Below are positions 63,295-64,000 of a DNA stretch of 64,000 nt, one piece after another. This stretch comes from Paraburkholderia ginsengiterrae (lineage in GTDB: Bacteria > Pseudomonadota > Gammaproteobacteria > Burkholderiales > Burkholderiaceae). Below the pieces are notes generated by a model that had not been told where the DNA came from, did no database searches, and saw only the letters and a list, made by a program, of their open reading frames with translations. Numbering within the stretch: the first letter of the stretch is position 1; every line of letters starts with the position of its first letter. The position numbers and the translations under genes are program-made. The stretch is from the NCBI RefSeq assembly GCF_001645125.1, contig NZ_LXKA01000276.1:1-64000 (forward strand). The letters run 5' to 3'.

Positions 63295-64000
63295 TTACGC
63301 CTGATCCAGCTCGAACGCCTTATGCAGCGCGCGCACGGCGAGCTCCATGTATTTCTCGTCGATCAGCACGGAAATCTTGATTTCGGAGGTCGAGATCATC
63401 TGAATGTTGATGCCCTCTTCCGACAGCGTGCGGAACATCGTGCTCGCGATACCAACGTGCGAGCGCATGCCGACGCCGACCACCGACACTTTCGACACCT
63501 TAGGATCGCCTAGCACCTGCTCGGCTTGCACGTGGCCCTTCACCTGGCTCGTGAGGATGTCCATGGCGCGCTGATAGTCGCCGCGACCGACCGTGAACGT
63601 GAACGCGGTTTTGCCTTCCACGCTCTGGTTCTGGATGATCATGTCGACGTCGATATTCGCGTCCGCCACCGGGCCGAGAATCTGGTACGCGATGCCCGGT
63701 TTGTCGGGCACACCCATCACGGCGATGCGAGCTTCGTCGCGCTGAAACGCGATGCCCGAGATGACTGCTTTTTCCATGGTCTCGTCTTCTTCAAAAGTAA
63801 TCAGGGTGCCCGACTTCATTTCCGCGTCGAGCGGTATCAGCGGATCGGTCAGGCTCGACAGCACGCGCGTCTTCACCTGATATTTGCCGGCGAACTCCAC
63901 CGAGCGGATCTGCAGCACCTTCGAACCCAGGCTTGCCATTTCCAGCATTTCTTCGAACGTCACGCAATCGAGCCGGCGCGCTTCTTCCACCACGCGCGGG
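63295..64000 (-). CDS. lysC: aspartate kinase, C-terminal part (cut by window edge)
   Basis: Only the last 235 or so residues are seen; the kinase N-terminus lies beyond the right edge. The visible part has the end of the catalytic domain (FEEMLEMASLGSKVLQ) and two ACT domains, with VPDKPGIAYQILGPVADANIDVDMI in the first and GVGMRSHVGIASTMF and EGINIQMISTSEIKISV in the second. These bind feedback inhibitors such as lysine and threonine. Aspartokinase feeds the dapC-dapE pathway seen earlier in the window. Confidence 0.93.
   Translation of the reverse strand, partial: PRVVEEARRLDCVTFEEMLEMASLGSKVLQIRSVEFAGKYQVKTRVLSSLTDPLIPLDAEMKSGTLITFEEDETMEKAVISGIAFQRDEARIAVMGVPDKPGIAYQILGPVADANIDVDMIIQNQSVEGKTAFTFTVGRGDYQRAMDILTSQVKGHVQAEQVLGDPKVSKVSVVGVGMRSHVGIASTMFRTLSEEGINIQMISTSEIKISVLIDEKYMELAVRALHKAFELDQA

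Overview
The window is high-GC, densely packed Gram-negative chromosomal DNA whose gene content and order point to a betaproteobacterium of the order Burkholderiales, most likely Paraburkholderia or Burkholderia. The indicators are the smc-zipA-ligA-def block, the dapC-dapD-dapE cluster, the yejABEF-fabI neighbourhood, a C-terminal-Phe porin and a probable DUF2866 protein. The assignment rests on recognised protein families and gene order, not on a database search. I see no prophage, insertion sequence, CRISPR array, rRNA operon or replication origin.

Layout. 1-1357: RsuA-family pseudouridine synthase with a low-complexity Arg-rich N-terminus. 1453-9150 (minus): smc, zipA, ligA and a second peptide deformylase, covering chromosome segregation, division, replication and protein maturation. 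9312-10307 (minus): EamA-type transporter. 10668-15353 (plus): dapC, dapD, an ArsC/Spx-like protein, dapE and prmB; the dap genes make succinylated intermediates towards meso-diaminopimelate and lysine, and aspartokinase (lysC), the first enzyme of that pathway, lies at the far right edge. 15531-26211: cardiolipin synthase, glutathione peroxidase, ABC-F protein, CoA-transferase/racemase, a small hypothetical protein, radA, alr, lplT and thiD. 26267-29760 (minus): tightly overlapping tsaB, rimI, family-4 uracil-DNA glycosylase and DUF1853. 29921-32272: acyl-CoA-binding protein and an RhlE-type DEAD-box helicase.

32625-38407 is a glyoxylate-shunt neighbourhood: aceA, a universal stress protein, a LysR regulator divergent from a haloacid dehalogenase, and aceB. 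GGCT-like, RraA-like, AraC and GNAT genes follow. 41246-42012 (minus) holds five tRNA genes (Ala, then Glu-Asp twice in tandem) beside gltX. 44062-52621 has a patatin-like lipoprotein, an NlpC/P60 hydrolase, the yejABEF oligopeptide ABC transporter and fabI.

From about 52766 to 62523 the content looks more accessory: a secreted Pro/Tyr-rich small protein, an MFS transporter-GH31 glycosidase-porin set (probable sugar or glycoside use), a 4-hydroxylaminobenzoate-lyase-like protein, and a two-gene unit joining a TonB-dependent receptor to a ModA-like binding protein. A perfect inverted repeat resembling a ModE operator overlaps a probable promoter of this unit. This is the best candidate here for a poorly described system: outer-membrane, TonB-dependent oxyanion (molybdate or tungstate) uptake. 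The window closes with tRNA-Ser(GCU) and the 3' part of lysC.

Several genes appear to start at TTG or GTG, and I have moved many starts inward from the longest open frame where a ribosome-binding site, signal peptide or overlap supports it.
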